A stretch of DNA of 47,003 nucleotides from positions 1 to 47,003 of the forward strand of contig PSRM01000032.1 of the NCBI GenBank assembly GCA_003176045.1, in the 5' to 3' direction. The position numbers were made by a program, and so were the translations under genes. The notes under the pieces were generated by a model that was given only the letters and a program-made list of their open reading frames with translations, was not told the DNA's origin and searched no databases. Below, piece after piece: positions 46,930 through 47,003 of the stretch. The stretch's first letter is position 1; every line of letters begins with the position of its first letter. This stretch comes from Verrucomicrobiota bacterium. GTDB lineage: Bacteria > Verrucomicrobiota > Verrucomicrobiia > Limisphaerales > UBA8199.

Positions 46930-47003
46930 CAAACACCAAGCTCCAAACACCAAACACCAAGCTCCAAACACCAAACACCAAGCTCCAAACACCAAACACC
47001 AAG
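46930..47003. repeat. CAAACAC/CAAGCTC heptamer array, runs off window end
   Basis: At least ten 7-bp units. They start on the base after the mpl stop codon and follow a 21-bp super-repeat (CAAACAC, CAAACAC, CAAGCTC). The same units follow the pseudopilin stop at 19379-19406. Confidence 0.97.

Noticed and set aside
46749..46995. Minus-strand frames at the window end with repeated GVWCLELGVWCLE
   Set aside because: They are translations of the CAAACAC heptamer array and antisense mpl sequence.

Overview
This is a 47 kb stretch of a bacterial chromosome. Protein signatures point to Verrucomicrobiota, probably the Pedosphaera/Limisphaerales side. The clues are a pseudopilin with a C-terminal 'ADGH' motif, Uma2 and four-helix-bundle accessory proteins, an 'acetylxylan-esterase-like' tandem hydrolase, and abundant intergenic palindromes. 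This is inference from protein and repeat style; there is no rRNA in the window. Housekeeping genes are intact and GC-rich.

Layout. 1-5029 (+): the 3' end of a tRNA-Leu, a hybrid histidine kinase with three receiver domains and an HPt domain, and a secreted alpha/beta hydrolase. 5260-16022 (-): gyrB, a zeta-toxin gene pair, gyrA, a DPM1-like glycosyltransferase, lepA and lepB. 16336-17000 (+): a VapBC-type toxin-antitoxin pair with a palindromic operator candidate over the start codon. 17136-21965 (-): an ABC-2 export pair, a type II pseudopilin, a membrane-anchored hypothetical and a hypothetical. 22378-32444 (+): a type I restriction-modification locus, hsdR ... hsdM, hsdS, with about 4 kb of foreign-looking genes lodged between hsdR and hsdM. 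33015-39972 (+): gltB, a four-helix-bundle gene and gltD (glutamate synthase). 40248-46929: small hypothetical, Uma2 nuclease, an Arg-rich nucleic-acid-binding-like protein, a DEAD-box RNA helicase, a small hypothetical, a HAD phosphatase and the murein peptide ligase mpl.

Two things stand out. First, the insert inside the restriction locus (25054-29166) encodes a calcineurin-like phosphoesterase with a novel N-terminal half, a remnant of a restriction-endonuclease-like domain, a small coiled-coil protein, a probable PD-(D/E)xK nuclease and an HExxH metallopeptidase. The last three are tightly packed or overlapping and look like an undescribed defence cassette. Second, the window is saturated with short tandem arrays, mostly of 7-bp units with some of 6, 10 or 12 bp, and with palindromic elements. 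Many of these are translated inside genes: four sites in HsdR, one in HsdM, two in GltB, and one each in the pseudopilin, the hydrolase and the Arg-rich protein. The 7-bp array in hsdM is a good phase-variation candidate. The arrays and palindromes are absent by eye from the 25054-29166 insert, which supports its recent arrival.

No CRISPR array, IS element, integrase or rRNA was seen. Only one weak terminator candidate was found; most gene gaps are filled by the repeats.
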